A stretch of DNA of 64,000 nt, from positions 1-64,000 of the forward strand of contig NZ_JAPDOD010000004.1 in assembly GCF_027587205.1 (NCBI RefSeq). Direction: 5' to 3'. This stretch comes from Solirubrobacter ginsenosidimutans. GTDB taxonomy: Bacteria > Actinomycetota > Thermoleophilia > Solirubrobacterales > Solirubrobacteraceae. The position numbers and the translations under genes were made by a program. Below the pieces are notes generated by a model. It was not told the DNA's origin and did no database searches. It saw only the letters and a list, made by a program, of their open reading frames with translations. How positions within the stretch are numbered: the first letter of the stretch is position 1; each line of letters opens with the position of its first letter. Positions 61,921-64,000 of the stretch are shown piece after piece.

Positions 61921-64000
61921 GGCGCCGTCCGGCGGCCATCGCGGTCGCCATCGCCTCGGTGGGCGCCGCGCTCGCACTCGCGCTCACCGCCGACGGCCAG
62001 CCGGGGTCGGTGCCAGGACTCCCCTCCGGCGCGCGACCGGAGGTCCCCGGGTCGGCGCGCACGCTCGTCCCGTTCGGAATCGAGACGACGGCGGACGGGT
62101 TCCGGGCGTGGGCGCTCGGACAGGCCGCAGCGCGCACCGTCGTCCTGCAGCGCGCGCCGAACGGCGGGTGGTCGTCGACCGGCCTGCCCGTGACGGGCCG
62201 ACCGGTCGGCGGGAGCGCGCCGCAGCACGCCGGCGAGTTGTCGGCGGACGGCCATGGCGCGATCCTGCTCGCCGATCCCGACCATCCCGGCCAGGACGCG
62301 CAACTGCTCGTCCGCGCGCCGGGCGGGGCGTTCACGGCGGCGCCCGCGGCCGACGCCGTCCTGCAGTCCGGCGAGCGGCTCGTGCCCGACGCGACCCTTC
62401 CGCAGGCGCGAGCGCTGATCGCGGTCATCGGCGGTGCCGACGCCGCGACGCTCGTCGCGCCGACCAACGCGGAGGGAACGGCCACCAGCGTGCTGCGGCT
62501 CGACGCCGACGGCTGGCATCGCGAAGCGCTCGACGGCGCCGTGCGCCCGGTCGCGCTCGCGGCCGCGGGGCCGTCGCGGGCGTGGCTGCTGGGCACCACC
62601 GGGGACGGGGTCGTCCTGCTGCACCGTGAGACGCCCGCCGGCGGCGACCCGCGCTGGGTACCGGTGACGCCGGTGGGTGACGCCCTGCTCGCCGGCCGAC
62701 CCCTGCCCGCCGAGCTGAGCACGGTCACGGTCGACGGCCCGCCCGCCGATCCGCTCACGGCGACCCCCGACGGCGTGTGGCTGGACCTCCGCGTCACGCC
62801 GGCCAACGGCTCGGAGCCCGTCGACGTGACCGAGCATCTCGCCGTCGCCGACTCGCCGCCGGCGGGCGACCCGGCGGCGACCGCCACGGTCACGGCAACG
62901 GCGTCCGCAACGGCCACGCCATCCGCCACGCCTTCGCCGTCCCCGTCCGCCACGCCCGGGCCGGTCACGGCGGCGACGCTCGACGGTCGCTGGTGCGACC
63001 TCTCGGGGTCGCTCTGCGACCACCGCCTCGGATTCGCGTTCGCGCGCGGCACCACCGGCTACCGCTCGGTCGCCGGGCCCGCCGCCGACGGCGCGCCGTT
63101 CGGCGTGCGGGAGGTCAGCGCGCCCGTGGACGCCGGCGTCGCCGCCGGCGCGCGGGCCCGCGAGGCCGAACGCCAGGGCGGCTACGCCCAGCTCGCCGGT
63201 GACGCGTTCGCCCTGCGTGACGGCATCGGCGAGGACGGCACGTCCACGACGCAGGCGCTGGCGTTCTCCCCTGACGGGACGACCGGCTTCACCGGCGGGA
63301 CCGTCGCCTTCGGAGCGGCGACCGCGGCGCGGCCGGCGACGGTCGCCGACGTGCCGCTGACCTCGTTCGGCGACGCGATCGTGTCGGCCGCCGCCGCGCC
63401 GAACGGCGACGGGCGCGTGCTCGCGATCTCGCGCCAGGGCGGCGCGATGCTCTACACACCCGAGCGCGGCTGGAAGTACCCGAACACCGGGTTGATGTCG
63501 ACCCTGTCGCACGGCCGCTTCGTGGCGCTGCGCGCGATCGTGTGGCCACGCCCGAACCTCCTGATCGGGGTCGGCAGCGCCGGCGCGCTGGTGACGGCGA
63601 CGAACGACCCGGTGCCGTTCGACCTGACGCTGGAGGGCTTGCTGGACGACACCGGGCGCCAGGTCTCCCGGTACGACGACCTCCCGGTGGAGGCGACGCT
63701 GCTGGCCATCGCGTGCACCACCGCCGACCCGCTCGACTGCACCGCGGTCGGTCGCGACGGGCTGATCGTGCGTGGCGACGGCAAGCGCTGGAAGGTCGAG
63801 CACCTGCCCGCGGAGACCCCGAGTGCGACGGACCTCACGAGCGTCGCCTACGACGGGCGGACGCCGCTGGTCGCCACCACGGATGGCCTCTATGCCGGCG
63901 ACGACGACGGCCACTGGACGCGTGACGACGCGCTGCGCGCGCAGTTGGAGGCCGCCGGCCGTCCGGCGGCGGTCGAGCGCGTCGCGACCGAGCCCGGCGG
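61917..64000 (+). CDS. large secreted or surface protein, C-terminus off the window
   Basis: The frame is open from a GTG at 61917 to the window end (about 694 residues seen). A signal-like N-terminus (RRRPAAIAVAIASVGAALAL) is followed by beta-rich repeats resembling propeller blades, for example GFRAWALGQAAART. A Thr/Ala/Pro/Ser-rich linker lies near residues 320-350. Further blade-like repeats follow (LLIGVGSAGALVTATNDPVP, CTAVGRDGLIVRGDGKRW). Two cysteine pairs may form disulfides. No family is named with confidence. Translation coupled to ftsH suggests a shared envelope function. Confidence 0.75.
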   Translation, partial: MRRRPAAIAVAIASVGAALALALTADGQPGSVPGLPSGARPEVPGSARTLVPFGIETTADGFRAWALGQAAARTVVLQRAPNGGWSSTGLPVTGRPVGGSAPQHAGELSADGHGAILLADPDHPGQDAQLLVRAPGGAFTAAPAADAVLQSGERLVPDATLPQARALIAVIGGADAATLVAPTNAEGTATSVLRLDADGWHREALDGAVRPVALAAAGPSRAWLLGTTGDGVVLLHRETPAGGDPRWVPVTPVGDALLAGRPLPAELSTVTVDGPPADPLTATPDGVWLDLRVTPANGSEPVDVTEHLAVADSPPAGDPAATATVTATASATATPSATPSPSPSATPGPVTAATLDGRWCDLSGSLCDHRLGFAFARGTTGYRSVAGPAADGAPFGVREVSAPVDAGVAAGARAREAERQGGYAQLAGDAFALRDGIGEDGTSTTQALAFSPDGTTGFTGGTVAFGAATAARPATVADVPLTSFGDAIVSAAAAPNGDGRVLAISRQGGAMLYTPERGWKYPNTGLMSTLSHGRFVALRAIVWPRPNLLIGVGSAGALVTATNDPVPFDLTLEGLLDDTGRQVSRYDDLPVEATLLAIACTTADPLDCTAVGRDGLIVRGDGKRWKVEHLPAETPSATDLTSVAYDGRTPLVATTDGLYAGDDDGHWTRDDALRAQLEAAGRPAAVERVATEPG

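Noticed and set aside
61089..63914. A 941-codon reverse frame
   Set aside because: It opposes ftsH and the secreted protein, whose motifs and signal sequence are clear; the reverse frame is a low-complexity shadow.

Overview
The window is about 64 kb of very GC-rich, densely packed DNA. Many genes are joined by 4-base stop/start overlaps, non-ATG starts are common, and neighbours include LuxR-type AAA regulators and NarL-type GAF kinases. Together these suggest an actinobacterium, most likely of the Thermoleophilia (Solirubrobacterales-like). The lineage is inferred from gene style only; no rRNA or tRNA gene is present.

Layout. 0-5 kb (minus strand): part of a LuxR-type ATPase regulator and a sugar-type ABC transporter led by an orphan GvpL/F-like gene. 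5-11 kb: a second LuxR-type regulator, a 490-bp palindromic element, and a secreted subtilisin-like protease. 11-18 kb: a signalling and stress block of two GAF histidine kinases, a manganese catalase, an HD phosphohydrolase, a sigma factor, and a MEDS-domain protein with an anti-sigma-type ATPase. 18-23 kb: a bicupin, an MFS exporter, an ArsR-type regulator with an SRPBCC protein, a DUF1269 protein and a lipoprotein.

23-43 kb is the heart of the window: a one-carbon island with the tetrahydromethanopterin (H4MPT)/methanofuran pathway of methylotrophs and methanogens. It encodes fae, mtdB, mch and the four-subunit formyltransferase/hydrolase complex fhcB-A-D-C. These take formaldehyde through methylene-, methenyl- and formyl-H4MPT to formate. 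The same block carries cofactor genes: a FolE2/MptA-type GTP cyclohydrolase, MptG (beta-RFAP synthase), a DHPS-like protein, a pterin dehydratase, two ATP-grasp ligases, methanofuran genes mfnB, mfnE and mfnF, and DUF447, DUF1464, HisA-like, CitG-like and SDR proteins. A fused p-aminobenzoate synthase follows and can supply the pABA used by MptG.

45-54 kb provides the likely source of formaldehyde: a PQQ-dependent alcohol dehydrogenase with the lanthanide-type Asp-Tyr-Asp motif but no visible signal peptide. It lies with a small cupredoxin-like partner, an MntP-like membrane protein, an M17 aminopeptidase divergent from pqqA, the pqqABCDE operon, and a GAF-LytTR regulator. 54-64 kb holds a GlxA-type regulator, a copper module (secreted protein plus CopA ATPase), a rifampicin-monooxygenase-like flavoprotein, an FtsH-type protease, and the start of a large secreted protein.

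The working picture is methanol (or another alcohol) oxidised by the PQQ enzyme, and formaldehyde oxidised by the H4MPT route, in a Gram-positive lineage where this combination is unusual. Several genes depart from their family: an MptA-like enzyme without its CPC cysteines, an SDR without its catalytic tyrosine, apparent CTG and ACG starts, and a di-iron protein of unknown role.
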